Assembly: GCF_965208555.1 (NCBI RefSeq)
Contig: NZ_OZ242342.1
Coordinates: 1,922,001 to 1,986,000 of the forward strand
Direction: 5' to 3'
DNA length: 64,000 nucleotides
From: Poriferisodalis sp965208555
GTDB taxonomy: Bacteria > Actinomycetota > Acidimicrobiia > Acidimicrobiales > Poriferisodalaceae
The translations under genes were made by a program, and so were the position numbers. Position 1 is the stretch's first letter. Every line of letters begins with the position of its first letter. Below, piece after piece: positions 1 through 8,571 of the stretch. Below the pieces are notes generated by a model. That model saw only the letters and a list, made by a program, of their open reading frames with translations, was not told where the DNA came from and searched no databases.

Positions 1-1
1 T

Positions 2-2227
2 GAACTCGCGATGTATGCAGTGATGTGGTCTGAGCATTGTTCGTATAAGTCATCGCGCCGACATCTCGCTCGTTTGCCCACCGAGGCACCGTGCGTGCTC
101 GTCGGTCCCGGCGAGAATGCAGGGGTTGTCGACGTCGGCGACGGCATTGCCGTCGCCGTGCGCATCGAGAGTCACAACCATCCCTCGGCTATTGAGCCGT
201 ATCAGGGTGCGGCGACCGGGGTGGGGGGCATCCTGCGCGACATCTTCACGATGGGAGCACGACCCATTGCGCTCGCAGATCCGCTGCGCGTCGGGCCGCT
301 CGACGAGGCGCGCAGCAACTGGATTGCCGAGGGAATTGTCAGCGGCATATCCGGCTACGGGAACAGCGTGGGTGTGCCCACCGTTGCGGGCGAATTCGTG
401 TCGTGCGAGACCTACCGGGACAACCCGTTGGTGAACGTGGCCGCGCTCGGGATCATGCCGACCGAGCGTCTGGTCTTGGGCCGAGCGACCGAGGTGGGCA
501 GCGCCGCCGTGCTGATGGGCGCGAGCACGGGCCGCGACGGCATCGGCGGCGTCAGCGTGCTCGCGTCAGCGGGTTTCGACGAGGCCGATGACGATTCGAC
601 CAAGCGCCCGAGCGTGCAGGTCGGCGATCCCTTCGAGGAAAAGCGCCTCATCGAAGCCTGCCTGGAGCTGCTGGAGGCAGGGCTTGTCGGCGGGATTCAG
701 GACCTCGGCGGCGCGGGCCTGACCTGTGCTGCAAGCGAGACGGCCTCACGCGGCGGCACCGGCATGGAGGTCGATGTCAGCGCCGTGCCGCTGCGCCAGC
801 GCGGCATGGAGCCCTTCGAGATCATGACGTCGGAGTCTCAGGAGCGAATGCTGGCGATTGTCTCGTCAGCCAACGTCGACCGGGTGCTCGAGATCTGCGC
901 GCGGTGGGAGATCACTGCCACGGTTGTCGGGCGCGTGACCGACGACGGCATGCTGCGCGTGCGTGACGGGGTCGACGGCGTGATCCTCGCCGAGGTGCCT
1001 GCGAGCACACTGCACGACGACGCGCCGTCCTATGACCGCCCCCGCCGCCCGCCGGCCGATCTGCAGGTGCGCCACCGCGTCGACCCGGCGGCGGACGGCG
1101 CTCCGGCGGGCAGTCCCAGCGATTGTGCTGCTGATCTGCTGGCGATGCTCGCCGACCCGCGTTGGGTGTACCGGCAGTACGACCACCAGCTGTTTCTGAA
1201 CACGGTCGTCGGTCCCGGCAGCGATGCGACGCTGCTGCGACTGCGCGACCCTCGCAACGGCACCTCCACCGGTCGAGGCCTTGGGGTGTCAGTCGACGGC
1301 AACCACCGCTGGTGCCACGCCGATCCCCGCCGGGGCACGGCGATGGTGGTGGTCGAGGCGGCGCTGAACCTCGCCTGCGTCGGCGCGGATCCGCTTGCGA
1401 TCGTCAACTGCCTCAACTTCGGGAACCCGACTCATCCCGAGGTCATGTGGCAGCTCACCGAAGCCATCGACGGCATGGCTGAAGCCTGTGATGCGCTGGG
1501 TGTGCCGGTCGTCGGTGGCAACGTCAGCCTCTACAACGAGACCAACGGCACCGACATCTGCCCGACGCCGGTGGTGTGCATGATCGGGCTGCATCCCGAT
1601 CTGGTCCGGCGTCCGGTCGCTGACGGGCTGCCGCCCGGAACCGAACTCATGCTGCTGGCTCCGCCCGGCTTCGCCGGCGACGGCGGAGCGAGTGCCGCCG
1701 CATCGGGCCCGCATCGTGTGGCGCTAGGAGGCAGCCGCTGGGCATGGGAACGCCGCCGCTGCCGTGACGGAACGTTGCCCGAGCTCGACCTCGCCGGCAG
1801 CGTCGCAACCGCCCGGTTCGTGGCCGCAGCCGTGCGCGAGGGCCGCGTCCGGTGTGCGCACGATGTCTCCGACGGCGGCATCGCTGCGGCCATCGCGGAA
1901 ATGTGCTGCCACGGCGGTGCGGGCGCACACGCGCGCGTGCCGTCGCTCGGCGAACCCGCACCGGCGCAACGGGCACTGTTCGCCGAGCCGCCGGGCCGCG
2001 TCTTGGCGGCGGTCGACTCAGACGATGTCGAGCGGCTTGCCAGCGCAGCCTCGGCGGCAGGACTCGCGAGCCACCGGCTCGGAACGTTCGGCGGGTCGAG
2101 GGTGCAGATCGGCCGCGTCACCGAACCCGACCTCGACATCGACCTGGCGTTCGACGACGTGCTGGCGCGGTGGAGCGGTGCGTTGCCTGACTCGTTCGCA
2201 CAACCAGCCGACGGGACGGCGGCATGA
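2..2227 (+). CDS. purL: Phosphoribosylformylglycinamidine synthase subunit PurL (5' truncated by window edge)
   Basis: PurL is the ATP-dependent large subunit that converts FGAR and glutamine-derived ammonia to FGAM in purine synthesis. The frame is open from the first bases and enters at the family signature MWSEHCSYKSSR, so I judge that only about 30-40 N-terminal residues are missing. The visible part, about 740 residues, shows both AIR-synthase-like halves: an N-terminal half with GIGGVSVLAS and GGIQDLGGAGL, and a C-terminal half with NCLNFGNP, VVGGNVSLYNE and HDVSDGGIAAAIAE. The stop overlaps the purF start (ATGA), so the genes are probably translationally coupled. The partner subunits PurS and PurQ are not in the window. 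Confidence 0.95.
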   Translation, partial: ELAMYAVMWSEHCSYKSSRRHLARLPTEAPCVLVGPGENAGVVDVGDGIAVAVRIESHNHPSAIEPYQGAATGVGGILRDIFTMGARPIALADPLRVGPLDEARSNWIAEGIVSGISGYGNSVGVPTVAGEFVSCETYRDNPLVNVAALGIMPTERLVLGRATEVGSAAVLMGASTGRDGIGGVSVLASAGFDEADDDSTKRPSVQVGDPFEEKRLIEACLELLEAGLVGGIQDLGGAGLTCAASETASRGGTGMEVDVSAVPLRQRGMEPFEIMTSESQERMLAIVSSANVDRVLEICARWEITATVVGRVTDDGMLRVRDGVDGVILAEVPASTLHDDAPSYDRPRRPPADLQVRHRVDPAADGAPAGSPSDCAADLLAMLADPRWVYRQYDHQLFLNTVVGPGSDATLLRLRDPRNGTSTGRGLGVSVDGNHRWCHADPRRGTAMVVVEAALNLACVGADPLAIVNCLNFGNPTHPEVMWQLTEAIDGMAEACDALGVPVVGGNVSLYNETNGTDICPTPVVCMIGLHPDLVRRPVADGLPPGTELMLLAPPGFAGDGGASAAASGPHRVALGGSRWAWERRRCRDGTLPELDLAGSVATARFVAAAVREGRVRCAHDVSDGGIAAAIAEMCCHGGAGAHARVPSLGEPAPAQRALFAEPPGRVLAAVDSDDVERLASAASAAGLASHRLGTFGGSRVQIGRVTEPDLDIDLAFDDVLARWSGALPDSFAQPADGTAA

Positions 2228-3846
2228 GCGGCCCCGGTGTGGCAGACGTCCCCGACGGCGGCGTGGACTTCCGCAAGCCGCGCGAAGCCTGCGGCGTCTT
2301 CGGCGTGTACATGCCGGGCGGCCCAGTGGCCCACCTGAGCTATCTCGGGCTGTACGCGCTGCAGCACCGGGGGCAGGAATCAGCCGGCATCGCCGTGTCC
2401 GACCGCACCCACATCACGGTCGTCAAGGACATGGGCCTGGTCGCCAGCGCGTTCGACGACCGGGTGCTCGCAGGACTCGAAGGCGATCTCGCCATCGGGC
2501 ACACCCGGTACTCCACGACGGGGTCGAGCTCGTGGCGTGCGGCGCAGCCGTTCTACCGAGGCCTCGACGGCACGGAGTTCGCGCTCGGTCACAACGGGAA
2601 TCTCACCAACACCGCCGAGCTCGCGGCTGCTTCGGGAATGCTCGACGGGATGGTCACCAGCGACAGCGATCTGGTCGCCGAACTGGTCGCCCAGCGCGTT
2701 ACTGCCACGCCGCAGATCACACGCACCCGCCCGCGCGAGGCCGTGACCGAGGCGCTGGCGGCGGTGCTGCCGAGCCTTCGTGGCGGCTTCACGTTCGTGG
2801 TCGCCGACCGGGATCGCCTGATCGGGGTTCGTGATCCGCACGGCATCTGGCCGCTGTGTCTCGGCCGCCTCAGTGTCGATGAGGACGGGGTCGATGAGCA
2901 CGCAGCCGGTGCCCACGAGAGCAGCCAGCCCAGCGGCGGTTGGGTGCTGGCATCGGAGAACCCGGCGCTGGAGGTCGTCGGCGCGACATTCGAACGCGAG
3001 ATCCGGCCGGGCGAGATGATCGTCATCGACGCAGCCGGGTGCCGCTCGTTGTGGCCGTTCGCGAGCAGACCGGCAAGCGGCGACGGGCTGTCCCCGCACC
3101 TGTGCATCTTCGAATTCGTGTATTTCTCGCGCCCGGACACCACCTTGGCGGGCCAGAACGTGCACGCAGCCCGCCAGCGCATGGGCGCGCATCTGGCCAC
3201 CAATGCACCAGTCGATGCCGACCTGGTGATGCCCGTTCCCGAGTCGGGCATACCGGCTGCGCAGGGCTATGCCCGCGCCAGCGGCATCTCCTACGGCGAC
3301 GGGCTGGTCAAGAATCGCTACATCGGGCGCACGTTCATCGCGCCGAACCAGCACGTCCGTTCCTTGGGTGTGCGCACCAAGCTGAATGCGATCAGCTCCA
3401 ACATCGACGGCCGCCGGCTCGTGGTGGTCGACGATTCGATTGTGCGGGGCACCACTACCCGGTCGATTGTCGACATGCTGCGCGGCGCCGGCGCTGCCGA
3501 GGTGCACCTGCGTATCTCCTCACCTCCGTACCGCTGGCCGTGCTTCTACGGCATGGACACGGGCACTTCCGGCGAACTGCTTGCCGCGAATCGCGATCTG
3601 GCAGAGATCGAGGCGTACCTGGGCGTCGATTCGCTGGCGTACCTGAGCCTCGATCAGCTCATCGAGGCCACCGGTGTGCCCGGCGGGGGCTTCTGTCATG
3701 CATGCCTGACCGGTGAGTATCCGGTGGAGATCGGCGACCGAGCGCGGACCGAAGTCTTCGGCAGCGACGCCGACGAGCCGAATCGCTCGCTGATCGCGAC
3801 GGGCAGCGTGCAGCCGGCTGCCGTCGCTGAACCCATCGCAGGGTGA
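2224..3846 (+). CDS. purF: Amidophosphoribosyltransferase PurF
   Basis: PurF catalyses the first committed step of purine synthesis, forming phosphoribosylamine from PRPP and glutamine. It has 540 residues. An N-terminal propeptide of 22 residues precedes the class-II glutaminase nucleophile Cys23 (EACGVFGVY). The PRPP loop VVVDDSIVRGTT lies near residue 400. Cysteines at 294 (HLCIFEF), 440 (WPCFYG), 491 and 494 (FCHACLTG) match the four 4Fe-4S ligands of the Bacillus-type enzyme, so this should be the propeptide-processed, oxygen-sensitive iron-sulfur form. Its ATG overlaps the purL stop and its own stop overlaps the purM GTG, which makes a tight purL-purF-purM operon. Confidence 0.96.
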   Translation: MSGPGVADVPDGGVDFRKPREACGVFGVYMPGGPVAHLSYLGLYALQHRGQESAGIAVSDRTHITVVKDMGLVASAFDDRVLAGLEGDLAIGHTRYSTTGSSSWRAAQPFYRGLDGTEFALGHNGNLTNTAELAAASGMLDGMVTSDSDLVAELVAQRVTATPQITRTRPREAVTEALAAVLPSLRGGFTFVVADRDRLIGVRDPHGIWPLCLGRLSVDEDGVDEHAAGAHESSQPSGGWVLASENPALEVVGATFEREIRPGEMIVIDAAGCRSLWPFASRPASGDGLSPHLCIFEFVYFSRPDTTLAGQNVHAARQRMGAHLATNAPVDADLVMPVPESGIPAAQGYARASGISYGDGLVKNRYIGRTFIAPNQHVRSLGVRTKLNAISSNIDGRRLVVVDDSIVRGTTTRSIVDMLRGAGAAEVHLRISSPPYRWPCFYGMDTGTSGELLAANRDLAEIEAYLGVDSLAYLSLDQLIEATGVPGGGFCHACLTGEYPVEIGDRARTEVFGSDADEPNRSLIATGSVQPAAVAEPIAG

Positions 3847-4910
3847 CACCGGTGGCGAGCGATCCAACACCGCTCACCTACGAAGCGGCTGGGGTGAACA
3901 TCGCCGCGGGCGACGAGGCCGTCCGGCGCCTGACGCCCCACGCTCGCAGCACGTACCGGCCCGAGGTGCTGAGCGACATCGGAGCATTCGGAGCAGTCAC
4001 CGCGGTGCCCGACGGTCTCACCGACCCGGTGCTGGTCAGCGCGAACGACGGCGCGGGCACGAAGCCCCTCATTGCCGCAGCACTCGGCCGATGGGACACG
4101 ATCGGGATCGACGTGGTGGCCATGTGCGTCGACGACATCGTCACGCTCGGTGCGCAGCCGCTGCTGTTCCACGATCAGATCACTGCAGGACGTCTCGATG
4201 CCGACGTCGTCGAGGCGATCGTGGAAGGCTTGGCCGCCGGCTGCCGCATGGCCGGTTGCGCGCTCGTGGGCGGCGAGTTGGCCGAACACCCCGACGCGCT
4301 CGCGCCCGGCGACTATGACATCGCCGGCTTTGCCGTGGGGGTGACAGAACGAGCGCGGTTGCGAGGCTCGGTCACCGCTGGCGACGCGGCGCTCGTGGGT
4401 CTGGCGTCAGGCGGACTTCGATGCAACGGCTACAGCCTCGCTCGCCGGGTTCTGCTCACTGGCGCATCCGATGACAACCCGCTCGGGTCGCCGGCCTGGC
4501 CGGGTGCCGATCATTCGCTGGGCGACGAGATGCTGCGACCGTCGGTCATCTACACCCCTGCGGTGCTCGAGCTTTTCTCCGAATGCGGTGCTCTGGGGGC
4601 TGCGCACATCACCGGTGGGGGACTGGCCGCGAACGTGGCCCGCATGCTCGGCCCGGAGGTCGATGCGGTGCTGCGGCGCGGATCCTGGCCGGTGCCCAGA
4701 ATCTTCGAGCGCATCGCCGACGCTGGTCCGGTCACGCCCGACGAGATGGAACGCGTCTTCAACCTCGGCATCGGCATGGTGGTGGCCGTCCCGGCCTCGT
4801 CTGCCGTCAGTGCGGTCGATTCGGCTCACGCAGCCGGACACGACGCGTGGGTGATCGGTGAGACCCGCCCTGGCACAGGCACCGCCCGCCTGGTCGAAGC
4901 GGGCAACTAG
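3843..4910 (+). CDS. purM: Phosphoribosylformylglycinamidine cyclo-ligase PurM (AIR synthetase)
   Basis: PurM closes the imidazole ring, converting FGAM to AIR with ATP, in the cytoplasm. The 355-residue length is typical. Diagnostic stretches are YEAAGVNIAAGDEAV at the N-terminus, SANDGAGTKPLIAAALGRWD (nucleotide-binding region), MCVDDIVTLGAQPLLFHDQI, VGGELAEHPD, GLRCNGYSLAR and the C-terminal AHITGGGLAANVARML. The GTG start overlaps the purF stop by four bases. It is the last gene of the operon; 77 bases with no recognisable gene separate it from the malic enzyme. Confidence 0.95.
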   Translation: MTPVASDPTPLTYEAAGVNIAAGDEAVRRLTPHARSTYRPEVLSDIGAFGAVTAVPDGLTDPVLVSANDGAGTKPLIAAALGRWDTIGIDVVAMCVDDIVTLGAQPLLFHDQITAGRLDADVVEAIVEGLAAGCRMAGCALVGGELAEHPDALAPGDYDIAGFAVGVTERARLRGSVTAGDAALVGLASGGLRCNGYSLARRVLLTGASDDNPLGSPAWPGADHSLGDEMLRPSVIYTPAVLELFSECGALGAAHITGGGLAANVARMLGPEVDAVLRRGSWPVPRIFERIADAGPVTPDEMERVFNLGIGMVVAVPASSAVSAVDSAHAAGHDAWVIGETRPGTGTARLVEAGN

Positions 4911-4987
4911 ACCCAAATCGGCGGGTCCAGCCCAATACCCTGCCTGCCCATTGTCCGGACAGCGCCCCAGGCGCGCCAGGAGCACCG

Positions 4988-6400
4988 ATGACTGCCACCG
5001 CGGGGTCGCGACCCACCGCTGCCTATTCCGCCACGCTCGAGGTCGAGCTGGCTCACCAGCCCGGCACGCTCGGCCGGCTGTGCACGGCGATCGGCGACGT
5101 AGGCGGCAACATCCAGAGCCTCGACGGCTTCACCATCACCCAGGGCTCCCTGCGCCAGCACATCGTGGTGGACGCGTCCAGCGAGCAGCACATCGTCCGG
5201 ATCTGCGAGGCGGTCAACGGGCTCGAAGGCATCACGGTCATTGCTGCGCTTGATCGCACGTTCGAATTGCATGCCGGCGGCAAGCTCGAGACGGTCACCC
5301 GCATCCCGCTGCGCAATGCCGATGACCTGTCCATGGCCTATACGCCGGGCGTGGCTCGTGTGTGCCGGGCAATCGCCGACGAGCCAGAACGGGTCCACGA
5401 CCTGACCATCAAGGGCAACACGGTCGCCATTGTCAGCGACGGCACGGCAGTGCTGGGCCTCGGCGACATCGGCCCGGCGGCTGCGATGCCGGTCATGGAG
5501 GGCAAGGCGCTGCTCTTCAAGGAGTTCGCCGGCGTGGATGCTTTCCCGATCTGCCTCGATGTCAACGAACCCGGCGAGATAGTCGAGACGGTCATCCGGC
5601 TGGCACCCACGTTCGGCGGCATCAACCTGGAGGACATCGCGGCGCCCGGGGCGTTCGAGGTCGAGGAGGCGCTGCGCGCAGCGCTCGACATCCCCGTGTT
5701 CCACGATGACCAGCACGGCACCGCCGTGGTCGCGCTGGCTGCGCTCGAGAACTCGGCGCGAATCGTGGGCAAGGAGCTGGCAAATCTGCGCTGCGTCATC
5801 CTGGGCGCGGGTGCCGCCGGCGTCGCGACCGCCAAGATCCTGCTGGGCGCCGGCATCGGCGACGTGATTGCCTGCGACCGCAGGGGCACGATCCATCCGG
5901 GGCGCAGCGAGCTGAATCACGCCAAGGAATGGCTGGCGGCCAACACCAACACCGAGCGCATCGCCGGTTCGGTGTCCGATGCCATGGCCGGCGCGGATGT
6001 GTTCCTCGGTCTCAGCGGGCCCGGCCTCATCACCCGCGATGATGTGGCGACGATGGCGGAGCGGCCGATCGTGTTCGCCATGGCGAATCCCGACCCCGAG
6101 ATCTTGCCCGAAGACATCGGCGACATCGCCGCCGTGGTGGCCACCGGCCGCAGCGACTACCCGAACCAGATCAACAACGTGCTGGCGTTCCCCGGCATCT
6201 TCCGCGGCGCGTTCGACGCGGGCGCCACCGACATCACCGAGAACATGAAGATTGCAGCCGCCGAGGCCATCGCCGCAGGCGTCTCCAGCGACGACCTCAG
6301 CCCCGACCTGGTCATCCCCACAGCCTTCGACCGCTCAGTAGTCCCCGCAGTCGCATCGGCAGTGGCAACAGCTGCCCGCCAAGACCAAGTCACCCGCTAG
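4988..6400 (+). CDS. NAD(P)-dependent malic enzyme with N-terminal ACT domain
   Basis: Malic enzyme decarboxylates malate to pyruvate and reduces NAD(P). The protein has 470 residues. Residues about 12-85 form an ACT domain (EVELAHQPGTLGRLCTAIGD), a small-molecule sensing module seen on a subset of bacterial malic enzymes. The catalytic part follows, with MAYTPGVARVC (catalytic Tyr), MEGKALLFKEFAGVDAFP (catalytic Lys), FHDDQHGTA (metal-binding Asp) and the Rossmann motif ILGAGAAGVATAKILL. A Shine-Dalgarno AGGAG sits seven bases before the ATG. Allosteric control through the ACT domain is inferred from family knowledge; its ligand, and whether NAD or NADP is used, cannot be read from sequence. 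Confidence 0.92.
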   Translation: MTATAGSRPTAAYSATLEVELAHQPGTLGRLCTAIGDVGGNIQSLDGFTITQGSLRQHIVVDASSEQHIVRICEAVNGLEGITVIAALDRTFELHAGGKLETVTRIPLRNADDLSMAYTPGVARVCRAIADEPERVHDLTIKGNTVAIVSDGTAVLGLGDIGPAAAMPVMEGKALLFKEFAGVDAFPICLDVNEPGEIVETVIRLAPTFGGINLEDIAAPGAFEVEEALRAALDIPVFHDDQHGTAVVALAALENSARIVGKELANLRCVILGAGAAGVATAKILLGAGIGDVIACDRRGTIHPGRSELNHAKEWLAANTNTERIAGSVSDAMAGADVFLGLSGPGLITRDDVATMAERPIVFAMANPDPEILPEDIGDIAAVVATGRSDYPNQINNVLAFPGIFRGAFDAGATDITENMKIAAAEAIAAGVSSDDLSPDLVIPTAFDRSVVPAVASAVATAARQDQVTR

Positions 6401-6416
6401 CCGAGAACGTGCGCCC

Positions 6417-6496
6417 GCTGCAGAGGCGGCAGGATTCTCTGCGACCAGCGATCCAGCAGGTCGCAACGTCGCAGAGAATCCTGCCGCCTCTGCAGC
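6417..6496. repeat. Perfect 29-bp inverted repeat downstream of the malic enzyme gene
   Basis: Arms at 6417-6445 and 6468-6496 are exact reverse complements with a 22-base loop. The loop can form a competing smaller hairpin: GCGACC at 6441-6446 against GGTCGC at 6459-6464. There is no T-run on either side, so it is not a classic intrinsic terminator, although it lies in the right place to end the malic enzyme transcript and that of the opposing tRNAs. It could instead be a mobile palindromic (REP/MITE-like) element. Confidence 0.8.
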
Positions 6497-6563
6497 TATG
6501 GCAACTGTGCCTGCACCCTTAAGTTCGCGGCCGAGGGCGAAGCCTTCGAGGCCGCTGTGCTCG

Positions 6564-6636
6564 TGGTCGGGACCGGCGTCGATCCGGTGACCTCACGCTT
6601 TTCAGGCGCGCGCTCTGCCAACTGAGCTACCCGACC
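6564..6636 (-). tRNA. tRNA-Phe (GAA), with an atypical T-loop
   Basis: On the minus strand the sequence folds as a full cloverleaf. The 7-bp acceptor stem is GGTCGGG/CCCGACC, the D-arm is GCTCAGTTGGCAGAGC and the anticodon stem CGCGC/GCGTG carries the loop CTGAAAA (anticodon GAA). A five-base variable loop AGGTC and the T-stem ACCGG/CCGGT follow. The T-loop reads ATCGACG, so position 54 is A instead of the near-universal T. CCA is not encoded. It lies one base downstream of tRNA-Asp, so the two are surely co-transcribed. Confidence 0.9.
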
Positions 6637-6637
6637 G

Positions 6638-6712
6638 CGGTCCCGACGGGATTTGAACCCGCGACCTCTGGCTTGACAGGCCAGCGTGAACTCCAGACTT
6701 CACCACGGGACC
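6638..6712 (-). tRNA. tRNA-Asp (GTC)
   Basis: The minus strand gives acceptor GGTCCCG/CGGGACC with discriminator G, the anticodon loop CTGTCAA (GTC) and a standard T-loop TTCAAAT. The length is 75 bases and no CCA is encoded. It is transcribed before tRNA-Phe with a single base between the two mature sequences. Confidence 0.93.
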
Positions 6713-6790
6713 AGTTGTTTGCTGTTTGCCTTGCGTCGAATCTCGCGACCGAAGCCGTCCACGCAAGAGCAGCAACGATAGCCACCTCGA

Positions 6791-8059
6791 TCAGCAATCA
6801 GCGCCGGTGACCGCAGCACGCAGGCGGCCGGCAAGATCGCCACGAGACAGCACCGAGACTCCCTCGCCGCCGCACCACGCCGACAGCGCGTGCAGCTCCG
6901 CTGCCAAGGCTTCCAGCGCGTGCGCGGAGGCCGCGGTACCGCTGGGCCACGACCCCGGTTCCGCCCACGAAGCCGGCACTTCGAGCATCTTGCGCTCCCG
7001 GTCGAAGCGCACATCCAGGCGCGCCACCAGCTCATCGTCGTGCAGGAACGGCAGCACGAAGTAGCCGTACTGGCGCTTGGCCTTGGGCGTGTATATCTCG
7101 ATGCGGTAGTGGAAGCCGAAGAGTCGCTCTGCGCGCGGCCGGTGCCAGACCAGCGGGTCGAATGGGCTCAGCAGCGCTGATCGTGACCGTCGCCGCGCAG
7201 CGCGCTGGCCGGCGGGGACATACCCCGGCCGGTCCCAACCCTCCACGGCGACCTCCCGGAGCTGGTCGTCATCAACCAGCTCTGCGATGCGTGCGGGCGC
7301 GATGCGCTTCGGCAGGCGGTGATAGTCGATGAGATCGTCGGCGGTGGCGACACCAAGACATCGAGCGGCGTCTGCCAGCAACGCCCGGTGCGCGTCGGGT
7401 TCGTCCACCACCGCCTCGACCACGTCAGCAGGCAGCACCCGTTCGATGATGTCGTAGCGGCGCACGAAGCCGGTGCGATCGGCAACGCCGACGCGACCCG
7501 CCCAGAACAGCCACGCCAGCGCCAGCTTCCCGTTGCTGCGCGTCCCCCAGGGCCCGCGCACGCCAGGACCCCATTCCATCGCGGCATCCAGCTCGGCAGT
7601 GGATGCGGGACCGTTGGCGCTCATCCAGTCGAGCGCCGCAGCGATCTTGGACTGGTTGGCCTGCCCGAAGCGCGCATACCCGCTCCACATGTCGCCGGCA
7701 GCGCCTCGCCGCATCCGCCAGCCGAACAGCGGCCAGTCGGCCACGCGGACGAACGATGCCTCGTGACCCCAGTACTCGGTCAGCTCCCGCTCGGACGCCC
7801 GGCGGGCGTACGCCGCGCGCTCGAGCAACCCCAGCACGGTGTCGTGAGTGCCGCCCACCCGGGCTCGCAGCACCAGCAGGTGCGAGCGCGCCAGCACGTT
7901 GACGGCGTCGATCTGCAGCAGACCCATGCAGTCCATGGCCCGTCGCAGATGCCGGACGTCCAGCCGCCCGGCCGGCAGCGGCGCGGCAAGCCCTTGGGCG
8001 CCGATGGCGAGCCGGCGCGCCGCCCGCAGGCTCAGGCGAGCAGGCCGCGCCGTGGTCAT
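6791..8059 (-). CDS. Winged-helix DNA-binding protein, YcaQ/AlkZ-type DNA glycosylase family
   Basis: The 422-residue protein belongs to the HTH_42 / YcaQ family. Members such as E. coli YcaQ and Streptomyces AlkZ remove alkylated or cross-linked bases from DNA. The family catalytic motif Q-hydrophobic-D/Q appears as LLQIDAVNVLARS about residue 50. ELTEYWGHEASFV and the C-terminal SPFDPLVWHRPRAERLFGFH are also conserved in this family. Winged-helix units fill the middle. It is transcribed toward the tRNA pair. The repair role, and whether it unhooks crosslinks, is inferred from family membership. Confidence 0.82.
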   Translation of the reverse strand: MTTARPARLSLRAARRLAIGAQGLAAPLPAGRLDVRHLRRAMDCMGLLQIDAVNVLARSHLLVLRARVGGTHDTVLGLLERAAYARRASERELTEYWGHEASFVRVADWPLFGWRMRRGAAGDMWSGYARFGQANQSKIAAALDWMSANGPASTAELDAAMEWGPGVRGPWGTRSNGKLALAWLFWAGRVGVADRTGFVRRYDIIERVLPADVVEAVVDEPDAHRALLADAARCLGVATADDLIDYHRLPKRIAPARIAELVDDDQLREVAVEGWDRPGYVPAGQRAARRRSRSALLSPFDPLVWHRPRAERLFGFHYRIEIYTPKAKRQYGYFVLPFLHDDELVARLDVRFDRERKMLEVPASWAEPGSWPSGTAASAHALEALAAELHALSAWCGGEGVSVLSRGDLAGRLRAAVTGADC

Positions 8060-8095
8060 GCCGCGTTCAGACAGGCCCCTCGACGGCGGCGTTGG

Positions 8096-8260
8096 TCAGC
8101 GTTCTTCGCGGAAGATGACGTGCCGGCGCAGCACCGGGTCGTACTTGCGCAGCTCGATCCGGTCGCGGGTATTCGTCTTGTTCTTGCGAGTCGAGTACGT
8201 GTAGCCGGTGCCCTCGGTGGACTTCAGCTTGATGACGGGACGCTTGTCGCTCTTGGGCAT
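8096..8260 (-). CDS. rpmG: 50S ribosomal protein L33 (zinc-free form)
   Basis: This 54-residue basic protein begins MPKSDKRPVIKLKSTEGTGY and ends LRRHVIFREER, a full-length L33. It has no cysteine, so it is the C-minus (zinc-independent) type; C-plus paralogs carry two CxxC pairs. Its ATG overlaps the stop of rpmB by one base (TGATG), so the two are coupled. Zinc-free L28/L33 pairs can be zinc-starvation paralogs in actinobacteria, but no Zur site was recognised, and this could equally be the only copy. Confidence 0.93.
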   Translation of the reverse strand: MPKSDKRPVIKLKSTEGTGYTYSTRKNKTNTRDRIELRKYDPVLRRHVIFREER

Positions 8261-8496
8261 CAGACTTTCTCCCCGCGACCGCGCAGCTCGGCTACCACCG
8301 ATTCGATGCCGCGCTTGTTGATGGTCTTGATGCCCTTGGCGCTGACGGTCAGCGTCACCCAGCGCCCTTCATTGGGCACCCAGAATCGCTTCCGCTGGAT
8401 GTTGGGCTTGAACCAGCGCTTGGTGCGCCGGTGCGAGTGGGACACGTTGAAGCCCGAATGCGGCCGGCGGCCGGTGACTTGGCAGATGTTGCTCAT
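8260..8496 (-). CDS. rpmB: 50S ribosomal protein L28
   Basis: This 78-residue protein starts MSNICQVTGRRPHSGFNVSH and continues HSHRRTKRWFKPNIQRKRFW, classic L28. The upstream in-frame Met 13 codons earlier would add residues not found in the family, so the ATG at 8496 is preferred. Only one cysteine is present, so it is not the zinc-ribbon form. It is the first gene of a two-gene rpmB-rpmG unit read leftward. Confidence 0.94.
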   Translation of the reverse strand: MSNICQVTGRRPHSGFNVSHSHRRTKRWFKPNIQRKRFWVPNEGRWVTLTVSAKGIKTINKRGIESVVAELRGRGEKV

Positions 8497-8571
8497 ACCC
8501 GACAGCTCCGGTGCGTGGGCTCGACAGCGGCGCACAAGGCTAGCGACCGGTCCCGTGCTGACCCACTCAGC

